Shown here: positions 1 to 10,376 of the stretch, piece after piece | Position numbering within the stretch: position 1 is the first letter of the stretch | Layout: every line of letters begins with the position of its first letter | From: Hypsibius dujardini | Lineage: Eukaryota; Tardigrada; Eutardigrada; Parachela; Hypsibiidae | Reading direction: 5' to 3' | Assembly: GCA_001579985.1 (NCBI GenBank) | Contig: LRSR01007938.1 | Coordinates: 1 to 64,000, forward strand | DNA length: 64,000 nucleotides | Made by a program: the position numbers and the translations under genes | The notes under the pieces: model-generated | Database searches by the model: none | Seen by the model: the letters and a program-made list of their open reading frames with translations, nothing else | Told to the model about the DNA's origin: nothing

Positions 1-2
1 AG

Positions 3-391
3 GACTTCTACATCAGTCACATTGCCCCGCTGTTTACGCGCTGTTCAGGTTCCACGGTCAACATCACTGCGACCCCCTTTATGAACCGACTATTACATTC
101 TTATGATGTAGGTCGAATCGTCTGACAGTCCGAATTAAGAGCTGCAATGGCTCAAGTATTTTCCTTGCCGGTTGCAGATGAAGACAGTCACCTCGTATCC
201 CGGTGGTGTTCCGCAAGGTCTGAAGGAGCCTAACAAGCACACCCAATGGGATCTCCCCAATGCGTGGCCACCGCATCAGTTGATGTTGGTGGAATGTAAG
301 CGCCTTTCTATAATTACCGCGTCTGCCCATCTGTATGTCTGTCTGTCTGTCTGTCTGTCTGCCTGTCTGCCTGTCTGTCTATCTGCCTGTT

Positions 392-448
<57 letters not shown>

Positions 449-1033
449 GGCTATCACATGTCTGTTTGTTTGCACGCCGGTTTGCGACTTCCTGCTTATC
501 TGACATTCTACCTTTTTCTCTATAACGACTGTGAGCGTTTCCTGTTTTATTTAATTCCAGCATTTGCTGCCAATTCGGAATTCCGATCACAAGCTCTGCA
601 ATGGGCACAGAAGTGGGTGACCGCTGTTGACACTGGTCATCGCTGTTCCGGTTACTTCTACGAGAAGGTTGGTTCTCATTCTCTCCATCGAAATACTCCC
701 CGCATTCGCAGGCATAGATGGATTCTGATGTGTATCGTGCTTAACGACTTGCAGTATGACGTTAACAAAGTGGGAGCTTACGGCGGCGGCGGCGAGTATG
801 CCGTGCAGGAGGGATTCGGCTGGACCAACGGCGGAATTCTTCGCCTTTTGGAGCTCTTCCCGTCGGAGCTGCGGGCTCCCGCGTCCCACACCTGTCCGGC
901 AACCGCGGCACCGCCCACCGCGACAATCGGCACTACAGTCGCATCATCTGCTACTACAGCCGGCACATCATTCATGGTGGCAGGACTTATACTTGGCTCC
1001 ATTGCCGTAGCTCTCCGTGGAGTATTAGAATAA
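3..1033 (+). CDS. Trehalase (GH37), 3' end of gene, four exons
   Basis: Hydrolyses trehalose to two glucoses. Only the C-terminal part lies in the window. Exons are 3-107, 178-295, 561-667 and 755-1033. The frame runs through all three GT-AG introns (phases 0, 1, 0). Family landmarks in order are DFYISHIAPLF in exon 1, YPGGVPQG and QWDLPNAWPPHQLM in exon 2, WAQKWV in exon 3, and YEKYDV across the exon 3/4 junction. The glycine-rich GGGGEYAVQEGFGWTNG follows in exon 4. From memory of the bacterial enzyme, the Glu of EKYDV is at the catalytic base position. After the catalytic domain comes a Thr/Ala-rich stretch and a hydrophobic C-terminus (FMVAGLILGSIAVAL), which suggests a GPI signal or membrane anchor and an extracellular enzyme. 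AATAAA overlaps the stop at 1029-1034. Intron 2 holds a TCTG microsatellite. The 5' exons lie outside the window. Confidence 0.93.
330..458. repeat. (TCTG)n microsatellite in trehalase intron 2
   Basis: Tetranucleotide TCTG/CTGT tract with a few interruptions. It creates long false reading frames on both strands (Cys-Leu-Ser-Val and Asp-Arg-Gln-Thr repeats). Confidence 0.95.
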
Positions 1034-1235
1034 ATACGAGTAGTAACATGAATGTACCGTTATCTCTCCTAAATCGCTAAACGTGAGACCATGTTGCCAT
1101 CTCCCAGATCTCACAGTGTCAGAATAGTTTTTCAGGCCAAAGAGCCTCAAATTTGTCTACTGTTATCAATGAGGCATAAATAATTACTTGTTTGTCACGC
1201 ACTTGTATTTGCTTGTGATGTCTGTCTGATATCTG

Positions 1236-1249
1236 TTTGCCTGCCTACC

Positions 1250-1290
<41 letters not shown>

Positions 1291-1301
1291 GTCTGTCTAT
1301 T

Positions 1302-1343
<42 letters not shown>

Positions 1344-1375
1344 CCTGTCTGTCTGTCTGCCCCTTTGCCTGTCTG
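1236..1375. repeat. (TCTG)n microsatellite downstream of trehalase
   Basis: Second interrupted tract of the same tetranucleotide, about 200 bp past the trehalase stop and on the same strand as the intronic tract. Confidence 0.95.
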
Positions 1376-1483
1376 GTTTCCTTTCTGTTGTCTCTTGTCT
1401 GCTGCTTGTTTGTCGCCGATCTGGTTGTCGAATCGCATGTGTTAAATTATTTTTTATTTGTCCAGCTAAATACTAAATAGGTA

Positions 1484-1975
1484 TCACTTTATCCCAGGCA
1501 GTAGTTTAGGAGCTGAGTAGCCATGAAGAGCGAAAACATCATCACTGCGAACAATTCCACAGTCAGGTATTGCGACCGACTCGTCATCGGCGCAGGAAGG
1601 CTCCACATAATTCCGCCAAGAGGTCATCCGGTTAGATATGGTTTTAAATCCACACTCCGGTCTCACAAGGCAGGTCAAATCGAGGTGTGGGGCGCCAATG
1701 AGAGCCGCCTGGCGAGCCCAAGCCACCAGTGGCCGCAATGCACAGCCACCACACGGGTTTCCGTTCCACTGAAAGATGACAAAGTGGGGCGGACCAAGAC
1801 CGCGACTGGTGGCGGGACCGCTGGGCCGCACGGTCTTGATCACGGCTGCGGGGATACTGCGGAGGTTTATGTTGCTGTATATCCAAAGTCTTTGCAGTCG
1901 GCGAGGCTGGATGCTGGCTGCAGCGGCGGCTGGTGGGGACATGGTAATCTCGGTCAACTCTTGGTTGTAGCCCAA
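1484..1975 (-). CDS. Hypothetical ORF, 163 codons, doubtful
   Basis: An open frame from ATG to stop in a locally GC-richer patch (about 1,650-1,960). A 161-codon frame (1523-2008) lies over it on the other strand. The minus-strand product has an Ala run near the N-terminus, scattered Cys and Trp, and no domain or signal peptide I recognise. Overlapping long frames on both strands can come from base composition alone. I cannot decide whether this is a gene, an exon or chance. Confidence 0.2.
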   Translation of the reverse strand: MGYNQELTEITMSPPAAAAASIQPRRLQRLWIYSNINLRSIPAAVIKTVRPSGPATSRGLGPPHFVIFQWNGNPCGGCALRPLVAWARQAALIGAPHLDLTCLVRPECGFKTISNRMTSWRNYVEPSCADDESVAIPDCGIVRSDDVFALHGYSAPKLLPGIK

Positions 1976-2134
1976 TTTGATGCTCTACAGGACCGGTCAA
2001 GGTCTTAGTCACAGTTATACAAGCAGGTCGACACACAGTTGACTTCACATGTCGTCGCTGGTTGACGGTGTCTTGCGTTACTCCACGCTGGGCAACATTG
2101 ACCTACTTTTGCAAACGTTGCCTTAAATTGGTTG

Positions 2135-2520
2135 ACGTTGCCTTACGTTGCCCTACGTTGGTGGAAGTTGCTCAACGTTGCTCAGTGTTGCCCAACGTTG
2201 CTCCATTTGCTCAGTGTTGCCCTACGTTGCTCAACGTTGCTCAGTGTTGCTCTATGTTGCTCAACGTTGCTCAGTGTTGCCCTACGTTGCTCAAAGTTGC
2301 TCAGTGTTGCCCTATGTTGCTCTATGTTGCTCAACGTTGCTCAGTGTTGCCCTACGTTGCTCAAAGTTGCTCAGTGTTGCCCTATGTTGCTCAAGGTTGC
2401 TCAGTGTTGCCCTACGTTGCTCAAAGTTGCTCAGTGTTGCCCTACGTTGCTCAACGTTGCTCAGTGTTGCCCTACGTTGGTGGACGTTGCTCAACGTTCC
2501 ACCACGTTGTTAGACGTTAC
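2135..2520. repeat. Minisatellite, 30-bp unit built of three 10-bp GTTGC blocks
   Basis: From 2221 the unit is GTTGCTCAAC, GTTGCTCAGT, GTTGCCCTAC, repeated with few changes for about nine copies. The edges are degenerate. The 10-bp sub-period keeps all frames open, giving false ORFs rich in Val-Ala-Gln-Cys. The array ends exactly where the left arm of the foldback element begins. Confidence 0.9.
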
Positions 2521-2528
2521 CCAACGTA

Positions 2529-3012
2529 CAACAACCAAAACATTACTCAATCAACAATCAACCAAATAAACAACACACAGCTTTCAATCAAGTAATCAAT
2601 TGACGGCAATTGTCTCAATTGACTTCCTGCTGTGTGCCGTCATTTGATTGCTTGATTGAAAACCATGTGCTATTCATTTGGTTGATTGTTTATTGACAAA
2701 CTTTTTGCTTGCAATTTGAGTGACAAAAATACGTCAATCAACAGTCAACGAACAGCCTGAACACAGTTTTATCAAGCAATCATTTGACGGCACGCAGCAG
2801 CAGCAAGTCTGTTGAGATAATTGACAACTTTGAAATTTCACCGAAAAAAAGTTTATTTAGTTTGGGCGGCGAAATAAATTTTTATATTCATTAATAAATT
2901 AGGCATGAATAAAAACAATATTTTGGAACAATTCTGAATTCGACCGATGAAAACTCCTTAAGTGAGTATCTCCTTTTTTATTGTCGCTTCTATACTCGCC
3001 ATCCACGTTTTA
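2529..3012 (+). repeat. Left terminal inverted arm of the 3.6 kb element
   Basis: Within the arm, a TCAATCAAGTAATCAATTGAC block and a GCCGTCATTTGATTGC block form a nested small inverted repeat around 2585-2665. The arm could therefore fold on itself as well as with the right arm. Confidence 0.8.
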
Positions 3013-3247
3013 ATTACAGGTAACCACGTTGACCACACTTTAATTAACAGTTTTATGTATCCAGCATTGTTAAAAGATATCAATTGCATGCGGATTAGGC
3101 GCACTTTCACCATTGCAATTTTACAATTTTGCTGAAGAAAACAACACCATTCACAAGGAGTATGGTTATAATGTAGAATATTGAGTCATCCGCCTATTGT
3201 CAAACTTCAGAAAAATTTTGCTAGTATATTTTCCACCGTAAAGAACT

Positions 3248-4000
3248 TCAAATCCAGATCCTTATTTCTTGTAAATATAGGTCATGAACACTATCGACCC
3301 AGGGCGGGTCATTCTCCGGGAAAATTTCTTCAATCCCATATAAATCAACTTCCTCCAGCATTTCCGCGCTAATTGGTCCCATGAGATCATCTTGCAAACC
3401 ATCATCCATTGCGTCGTTCAACAAAAACTGCCATATGTACTCGGAAAAGTCTTCCTCTGGTCTACAAACATCTGCTCCAGCCGAAGACGCACCTGCGAGG
3501 TGGGTTGCAACAGCAGTTCCTTCCGGGTTCGTTGAAATGGCAACGGCCTGTCTTTCTGACGGTCGTTCATTTCCGAGCATGGTAGATGGCAACTCAAAAA
3601 GAGGCGCGTGCTTCAGTGGGCGATCTACCGGTGAATCGCGTTGCTGACCACATGACCCTGACATTAATGGTTGCGACAAAGTCATCCCGGCTCGCGTAGC
3701 AGGAATCAGACTAGTGTGCTCCGTATCAGACATTAATCTGACTGTCGACTCATTCGGTTCAGGCAAGCTGTGGCTGATCGTGGAGCTACCCGCAGCCAAA
3801 TCACAACACCGCTCGACCGTGCCGTTTCGGGAATCCATTAACTTCGACGGAAGGCAATTGATGACTGCCGGTGGGTACCAGAAGTGTTCGTCCTCTGTCG
3901 CTTGATTTTTTGCGGAATTCATCTTCTGAGAGCCAGATGTCTTGGTGTCGAGTACGGTGGCGGTTAAATCGGCCAGCCGTGCTAAGCCAGCAGAATGCAA
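3248..4000 (-). CDS. Hypothetical 250-aa protein inside the foldback element
   Basis: Intact ATG-to-stop frame on the minus strand. The N-terminal half is Ser/Thr/Pro-rich and polar. The C-terminal 70 residues are strongly acidic with bulky hydrophobics (EEDFSEYIWQFLLNDAMDD, then DLYGIEEIF), a composition seen in transcription activation segments. No signal peptide, membrane segment or transposase motif is visible. It may be a captured host exon, an element gene, or an ORF left open by chance. I do not recognise it. Confidence 0.4.
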   Translation of the reverse strand: MHSAGLARLADLTATVLDTKTSGSQKMNSAKNQATEDEHFWYPPAVINCLPSKLMDSRNGTVERCCDLAAGSSTISHSLPEPNESTVRLMSDTEHTSLIPATRAGMTLSQPLMSGSCGQQRDSPVDRPLKHAPLFELPSTMLGNERPSERQAVAISTNPEGTAVATHLAGASSAGADVCRPEEDFSEYIWQFLLNDAMDDGLQDDLMGPISAEMLEEVDLYGIEEIFPENDPPWVDSVHDLYLQEIRIWI

Positions 4001-4029
4001 GTGTTAAACACAAACCTCCAGAACAAGGT

Positions 4030-4260
4030 TTAAAGAGTCTTTGTTTGTGTTTGAATCTGTGCTTGTGTTTGTGTCTATGTCCGTATCTGTGTTCGTGTCC
4101 GTGTCTGTGTCCGTGTCCGTGTCCATGTCTTTGTCTGTATCATTGTTTGTTTCTGTGACTCTGTGATTATGTCTGCGTTTGTGTCTGATTCTGTGCACAT
4201 GGCTGCGTCGGTAGCTACGTCTGCGTATGAAAATGTGTCTGTGATTGTGCCGCTATAAAT
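4030..4260. repeat. Degenerate TGTGTC(T/C)G simple repeat
   Basis: Pyrimidine/G-rich tract of TGTGTCTG and CGTGTCCG variants in the interior of the foldback element. It yields spurious Cys-Leu-rich and Asp-Thr-rich frames. Confidence 0.85.
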
Positions 4261-5652
4261 ATCAGTATTCCTGTGGCAACGTCTGTCTCTTGTTGCATAG
4301 TTCTAAAATTTACCAATTCCAATTAGTCTTTACATACCGCGTTCATGTTCAGTACATTTCAGCTTTTTCAAGGTCGGGCGACCGTTTGCCAGTTCTTCGT
4401 CTTCTGAAATTTCCGCATCACCTGTTGAGAAAAATGGTTGTGATTTCAATAATTATTTGTTATGAAATATAGAAAAAAATCCCTGAAAACTTCGGTGATG
4501 ATTTTTTTGGAGATACAGAGTAGGAACCAGCAAAGAACCTGAATTTTTATGGAGCATCGCACAGTACTAAAAAAAATTCACGGTCATGTAGTGCGAAAGA
4601 TATGGCACCGACATATGCTAGTAAATAGGTGCATGGTTTGGGCAACTACTTACCTGCGTTTGCCGGTTTGGGTGTGGCTATCTGCCTGGTTTTTGCAAAT
4701 CCAATAGTTTTTAGAATATCAAGGCCACGTTTCCAAATATTTGACATGGTACATTCGTTGAGTTATTCCATGTAAAATTAATCTAATTATTAAGGTATAA
4801 AATTCAAAGCAAACATTTACAGCCCGTTGAGGAACAAAGTGTGACGAAGATTTTTCGACTGGTGTAAAAATATTTACTTGGCGATTCATTTGACGCCGAT
4901 TTAGACCTCCTGACATCCACATTTCAATCTGATATTTTATATTAAGTGCCATTAGCACTTTAGCAGACGTGCTCTATGCCTTCGTTTCATCCTAAATTGC
5001 AGGCTATCATGTCAAGACGAAAGCCATCCTACCCACGTCCTTCTTCTATTGCGGTTGAAGAAAAATCGACAAAAATTGATTTAACGTTATCTCCCTGTTG
5101 CTGGCGACTCTTGCCCATCTGCCACACAACTCACAAACGGACATCCGCATGGACAAACGCACAGACAGAAAAATAGACAGACCAACCAGTCAGGCAGACA
5201 AGCTCACAAAAAGGCAGGAAGGCATATAGATAATCAGATAGATGGGCAGGCAAATAGATGATAGCCCTGCTATGTACACACATTCACACAGTACTGGTGC
5301 AGTACCAGTACCATTACACTATGTGTCCACACGGCCTGCATGTTGCTTTTGGTGCGCCGTGTGAGGCAGATACAGCCTGCGAGGCCATTTTTTTAATTTT
5401 TCCCGCTAGTTAGTGTGCTCTTCATCCTTATTACAATTTATAAAATAATATGTTGAGGTTTTCTATTTATTTTAAAAAATGTGCGTTTGTTGAATGCACG
5501 TAAGCGAGTAAAAAAAACACTTTACCCTAGAGTAAATCAATCGATCAGCCGTTGAGTCGTGTGGTAAATCCGTTAGATATTGCGGCTTTACGCGTTTATG
5601 TTGATATCTTTTAACAATGCAGAAAACATAAAATTATTAATTAAAGCGTAAT

Positions 5653-6130
5653 ACGTGGATGGCGAGTATAGAAGCGACAATAAAAAAGGATACACTCACT
5701 TAAAGAAGTTTTCAACGGTCGAATTCAGAACCGTTCCAAAATATTGTTTTTATTCATGCCTAATTTATTAATGAATATAATATTTATTTCGCCGCTCAAA
5801 CTAAATAAAAAATTTTTCGGTGAAATTTCAAAGTTGTCTCAAAGTTGTCAATTGTCTCAACAGACTTGCTGCTGCTGCGTGCCGTCAAATGATTGTTCAG
5901 GCTGTTCGTTGACTGTTGATTGACGTATTTTTGTCACTCAAATTGCAAGCAAAAAGTTTGTCAATAAACAATCAACCAAATGAATAGCACATGGTTTTCA
6001 ATCAAGCAATCAAATGACGGCACACAGCAGGAAGTCAATTGAGACAATTGCCGTCAATTGATTACTTGATTGAAAGCTGTGTGCTGTTCATTTGGATGGT
6101 TGTTGATTGACTAACTTTTTGGTTGTAGTT
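5653..6130 (-). repeat. Right terminal inverted arm of the 3.6 kb element
   Basis: Reverse complement of 2529-3012. The match begins at ACGTGGATGGCGAGTATAGA on the inner side and fades out near GGTTGTAGTTTGAG on the outer side. Differences are point changes and short indels, including one duplicated CAAAGTTGTC segment near 5835. Confidence 0.8.
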
Positions 6131-6589
6131 TGAGTGAACTCCAAAGTGTAGAGGTAGTGTTGTAAGACTTCCTACATGGTGGGGTGTGTTCGACCCAAGA
6201 CCATGGACGCGCAAGGCAACACGAGAGGGAACAATCCTAGAGTATTTGGAGTATTATTGATCAAGACGGAGTGAATGTTTTTATGATGCCTCATTCCACG
6301 TCCTCTGCCGTATTTATATGGCTTTTAGTGCCGACCCAAGAAAGAAGGAGGAAGAAAACTTGGGAAGAAATCAATAAAAGGGCGTTTCTTTACGGCTTTA
6401 AGTAAAGGCTTTACACTCCTTCAGCCTATCTAATAACTCATGTACATATATGGAAGTTATACAATGAACCAAGTAGACAAAACCGAACGGCTTAAGCTAA
6501 AGAACCTTACAGTGTCAATCAACAATCGACTGTATGAAGATGCGGAAGAACATAATCAAGCAACCAATGAGCAGCCAAACCCCTATGAC

Positions 6590-6836
6590 AAAAAATGCGC
6601 CAATCAACAATCAACGAACAGCCTAAATATAATTTCTATCAAGCAATCAATTGACGGTACACAGCAGCAAGTTTATTGAGGCAATTGACAACTTTGAAAT
6701 TTCAACGAAATTTTTTTTATTTAGCTTGACTGGCAAAAAAAATTTGTATATTCAATGCTAAATTAGGTCTAAATGAAAAAATTATTTTGGAACGGTTCTG
6801 AATTCGACCGTTGAAAATTTCCCCAAGTCAGTGTAT
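6590..6836 (+). repeat. Partial solo copy of the foldback-element left arm
   Basis: Matches about 2740-2985 in the same orientation: CAATCAACAATCAACGAACA, then AATTGACGG, then GACAACTTTGAAATTTCA, then TTCTGAATTCGACCG. It is a diverged fragment lying 460 bp beyond the right arm, either from a second insertion or a broken duplication. Confidence 0.75.
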
Positions 6837-6858
6837 TAATGTAATGCGTTTCTCGATC

Positions 6859-7209
6859 TTATTTGGTTTTAATGTCCATCTCCATGTATCTGAAAATTTG
6901 CCTCGCTCTGACAAGTAGTTGCATCTTGTTCAACTTATCAGACTCGACAGAATTTGTTTGAAAGATCATCAGTTGCTTATTTTTACTTTCAGCAAGGCAG
7001 CACCACATTTGGCTGATCAGAGTGCATACAAACACACAAGCCACGTCACAAAGGTCATGTTCGGCTGAGGTAGAGAGACTGGGGCTGAACAGCGGACCTT
7101 TAAAATACACATTGAAAGCAAGAGTATCTTCATAATGCGTTATTAAAAAAGTACTAGCGCACAGCTGCTGCGCCCATTGGCATTCCAATCTGTAAAACAC
7201 ATTTTGCAT
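6859..7209 (-). CDS. Hypothetical ORF, 116 codons
   Basis: Complete ATG-to-stop frame on the minus strand, six Cys, no clear signal peptide and no known domain. It lies between the solo foldback arm and the next gene. No splice partner or polyadenylation signal was convincing. It could be a small gene, a terminal exon or chance. Confidence 0.25.
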   Translation of the reverse strand: MQNVFYRLECQWAQQLCASTFLITHYEDTLAFNVYFKGPLFSPSLSTSAEHDLCDVACVFVCTLISQMWCCLAESKNKQLMIFQTNSVESDKLNKMQLLVRARQIFRYMEMDIKTK

Positions 7210-7391
7210 AATTAACTGAAATCAGAGCTATCACTATTCATTAACGACACAATAAACGAGAAGTCACCGGTTCAGTTTTGCGAGGGTTTTCTGCCCATCT
7301 AGACCTCGTCGCCGTTGTCGCTCGGAGTAGCCCGTTTGCCTGAGAGAAATATTGCTCAAAAATAAAGCCTTTTCCGGAACGCAAAATCAGG

Positions 7392-8239
7392 TTAAAGTCT
7401 CATTATCTTCTCTGTGCGGTTATTTTCAATACCTTTTCGCAAGCGCTTCAGCGCGGCAACAATTGTCGTGCCAAGCACGACGATACCACCGCCACCAACG
7501 GTAACGAAGATGATGACCTGATGGTGAGTGGTCTCTTCTTTGGTCATCCCCACAACGTTGGTCATAGCGTGAACGTGGTGATCGGCCTTAGTGCTGGTAG
7601 GTGTTTTGGTAGACGTCGCGTGGTCCGGTGTGGTCGATGCGAAAGTCGAGGTGGCTGTGGTGGGGAATTTTGAAGCTGACATTGCTATCTGTGGACCGAC
7701 GATTTCAAGTTCACTTCCTCCACCCTCCATTGCGGTCACGATACCACCCGCCGCAGCTGCACCAGCAGCCATAACCGCAGCGCCTTGAATGGCCTTCTTC
7801 GCTGGAGCAACGGCTGATTTTAATTCAAAAGTAATTGGGTATGTCAAAACCATCTCGATCTAGCGAACAATAATAACAATAATCTTACAACTCTTTAGAT
7901 TAGTAAATTGAAAAAATCCGACAAAGCCGGAATCTCATTTGAAAGACAAAAATCGAACAATTGATTACAGTTGAAACACATTTTTAGCTACTATATGAAA
8001 TTTACAAAATATTTATGTCACGTTTAATGCAAATCGTATTCGCGCTTACCTGCAGCGAGCATTTGGACCTTCAGCGAAACATCCGGCGCGGCGGTGGGAA
8101 TCTGGGGGGCAACAATGGTAGGCTTAATGCGAGACGCGTAGAATCTGCGCCGGTATCCTCCATATCGAGGGAGACGGATACAAAAAGCGCAGACGGCGGT
8201 CAGCATAACCATGCAGACGACGACAGTGTAGATTTTCAT
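7392..8239 (-). CDS. Orphan single-pass membrane protein, two exons, 203 aa
   Basis: Exon 1 is 8239-8050 and exon 2 is 7813-7392. They join through a GTAAGC...TCAG intron with phase 1, and the frame is kept. The start is the first ATG and begins a clear signal peptide (KIYTVVVCMVMLTAVCAFC). After it come a basic Arg/Tyr-rich stretch, an Ala/Gly-rich hydrophobic segment (about residues 64-95) and a Thr-rich linker likely to be O-glycosylated. A second hydrophobic helix follows (VIIFVTVGGGGIVVLGTTIV), with a short basic tail. Topology is probably type I with a small cytosolic tail. I recognise no family. Known-domain assignment is absent, so function is not called. Confidence 0.7.
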
Positions 8240-9773
8240 TTTCGAAAGCAGTCTTTGCCGATTGCTCTGGCGAAGAGTGACATTGAATTATTAAGAGATT
8301 TGTGTGGAATTCGATTCTTTTATATGTTAATCGATGCGACATTTGTCGTTCGTCTGAATTTAAGATAGAAATCAATATTGAAGAGTTTGTGTGACTGCGG
8401 CATCGAAAAGTGCATGGATGACTAACCACAGTATATCATATATGTCTGCCGTAGTTATTCATCCATACAAGTTTTATGAGCAGTTCTACTCATGGACAAT
8501 AGTTAAAAAATGTGAAATAGAGGATCAGTTGGTCATTTCTCGTCTCATCAGACATTCTAAGGAGCACAAAAAATATTTTTCGGGGCAGCTGTAACAAATT
8601 TATCTTTTTCAAACTGGCCATTAAGGTAAGTATTATTGCCTTCGGGGCATCTGGGGAACGCGTCACCAGTAAAACGGAAACAGGTTCACATTTTTTAATT
8701 GCGGTTTGTTTCAGTCAGGAAACAGTACTTAATAAAAGACAATTGTGTGGAGTTAAAACGAGCCGAATGGTCATAGACTGATAATTTGAGCGTCAAATAA
8801 AACGAGTTTTAACATGGTATGGTTTTCCCGAAGCTTCACTCGTTCAGGGAAAGTCACCAGTATGAATGTCCATCCGGTGTCGATTGCAAGTGTTCGCTTT
8901 GCTAATCGAAATTCGCTCGGTTTATTAAATTAGTTTCACAAAATGGTATATTTGTCAAGAATGAGACAGAGCGACATATGATAGAGGGACCAAGAAAAAA
9001 TCGTTTGGTCGTTTGCCTGAAATTATGAAATATATATTTAACGCATTCCTGGTCGCCTCAAATAAACAGTCCGATTAAGTATTATCTACAGATGCCCATC
9101 AAGTAGGCTAATGCTCCCTCAGCATCTACGCAATAGTATGAAAAAACGAAGAAGTCAACTAAGTAACATTAACGTTTGGCCATCTGGCGCCCGCCAAGTG
9201 TGCATTTCAGTCAGCAGTTTCATATCATACATGCATAGGACGTTAAAGTGTTACTCTCGACCAATAAACTTGACCGTCAAATCGAAACCACAGAACTGCG
9301 TGTACCTGTACACGCAGATTGACCGGTGTTTCACACCGTGATCAATTTACCGCTGCAAGCGCCTGTTGTTTTATATTGTGTATTCCACCCGGTGACTGAC
9401 AAATGTACTTTTATGTTGACTGGATTTGTTTTAAAAACGTGGAATATAGATTAGGCGTGAATTTCCCTAAATCATTACGCATGGAACGCTTTGGCCAGTT
9501 TTCGATTAATTATTAATTAAACCATGTTTTCGGGTTAAGTTAAATCCTGCCTTACTGTTATGTCAAGGCAACGAATACTACTCCCCCGTAATAACTAATC
9601 GATCTCATGAATTTATTAAAAAATTTACACAAATTTCGCTCCCGTTCTAGTATGAAAGTACTTGACTTTCGCTTAATTTTATGCTGACATGTATACTAGC
9701 AATCGATGCGATCGATGGAAAGACCGAGGAGATCAGTCAATTGTTTTGTTAAAAGCATAATTGATGCCTCAAG
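8240..9773. other. Intergenic, nothing recognised
   Basis: AT-rich sequence with only short frames. I see no conserved exon, RNA gene or clear repeat here. The first few hundred bases must contain the promoter of the minus-strand membrane-protein gene. Confidence 0.5.
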
Positions 9774-10059
9774 TGTTGGACCACGCCCAACAAGTCCTCA
9801 TATCCAATCATTATAGGTCTTTAACTCACGAGTATCATACTTAGTTTGTAACTCTGTCTACTCTGTTAACCCTATTCTGATGTATGTGCTATTTGCCTTC
9901 ATTTCTATAGTTAAAACTTTACTATATAATAATGTGCTTTTTATTTCTACGCGCAGTTCTACTTCCTCTTTCCTTTCTTTCAGTTTATTTCTCTAACAGT
10001 CTTTACTATCAGTCTAATAAACTTGTTAACTATCCAACTTACGGTGGGTAGACCTAACA
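9774..10059 (+). mobile_element. Solo LTR, 286 bp, fossil of an LTR retrotransposon
   Basis: Runs from TGTTGG to CTAACA and is flanked by the 4-bp duplication CAAG (9770-9773 and 10060-10063). The same family lies in opposite orientation at 24914-25221. The two match well over most of their length (for example GACCACGCCCAACAAGTCCT at one end and AATAAACTTGTTAACTATCC near the other). No internal coding region is present. Terminal TG...CA and a 4-bp duplication fit a Ty3/gypsy- or Bel-like family, but which one cannot be told from an LTR alone. Confidence 0.85.
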
Positions 10060-10200
10060 CAAGTTGAGGTATTTCTTACTAGTATTGAGAATGAACAGAT
10101 TTTTATCGTTTATTAAGAGCCAGTCTCTAAGCTTTCAGACGTCGGCAACGCTCGTACACCTTTGGCCAGCAAAATCAGGACGCTCAATTTGCCAAAAGGC

Positions 10201-10376
10201 AATTTGTTACCACAAGGCTGCAGGCTGTACAAAAAAATTGCTATGATTTGAGGCGGAAATAGTTGGCTACAAGATTACACTGTGCATTTGCGCAACACAG
10301 ACTGCATATGTGGTCTTGTGGCCAACTATTTCCGCCTCAAATCAAAGCAGCCTACAGCCTTGTGGTAAGAAATTTC
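10201..10376. repeat. Hairpin-forming inverted repeat, MITE-like
   Basis: Arms 10201-10282 and about 10302-10376 are near-perfect reverse complements (GATTTGAGGCGGAAATAGTT against AACTATTTCCGCCTCAAATC). The loop is about 20-25 bp. It is probably a short foldback element or a recent inverted duplication. A structured RNA is possible if it is transcribed. Confidence 0.85.

Larger units (their letters stand above)
2529..6130. mobile_element. Foldback/TIR DNA element, about 3.6 kb with arms of about 480 bp
   Basis: The left arm (about 2529-3012) matches the reverse complement of the right arm (about 5653-6130) almost base for base, apart from small indels. It carries short AATCAAnnnA-rich inverted motifs and the block TTTTTATTGTCGCTTCTATA. 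The interior, about 2.64 kb, has no recognisable transposase. It holds a 250-codon minus-strand ORF (3248-4000), a TGTGTCTG tract (about 4030-4260) and AT-rich DNA. Long arms with no transposase suggest a non-autonomous foldback element. I could not fix a target-site duplication because the left edge abuts a minisatellite. Confidence 0.8.

Noticed and set aside
335-608. Long ORFs on both strands across the TCTG tracts (also 1184-1476)
   Set aside because: Tetranucleotide repeats without stops in most frames give Cys-Leu-Ser-Val and Asp-Arg-Gln-Thr artefacts. The first tract is intronic in trehalase.
2062-2595. Overlapping ORFs of 120-177 codons in the 30-bp minisatellite, and a likeness to a CRISPR array
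   Set aside because: Repeats are directly adjacent with no unique spacers, and the frames are open only because the 30-bp unit lacks stops.
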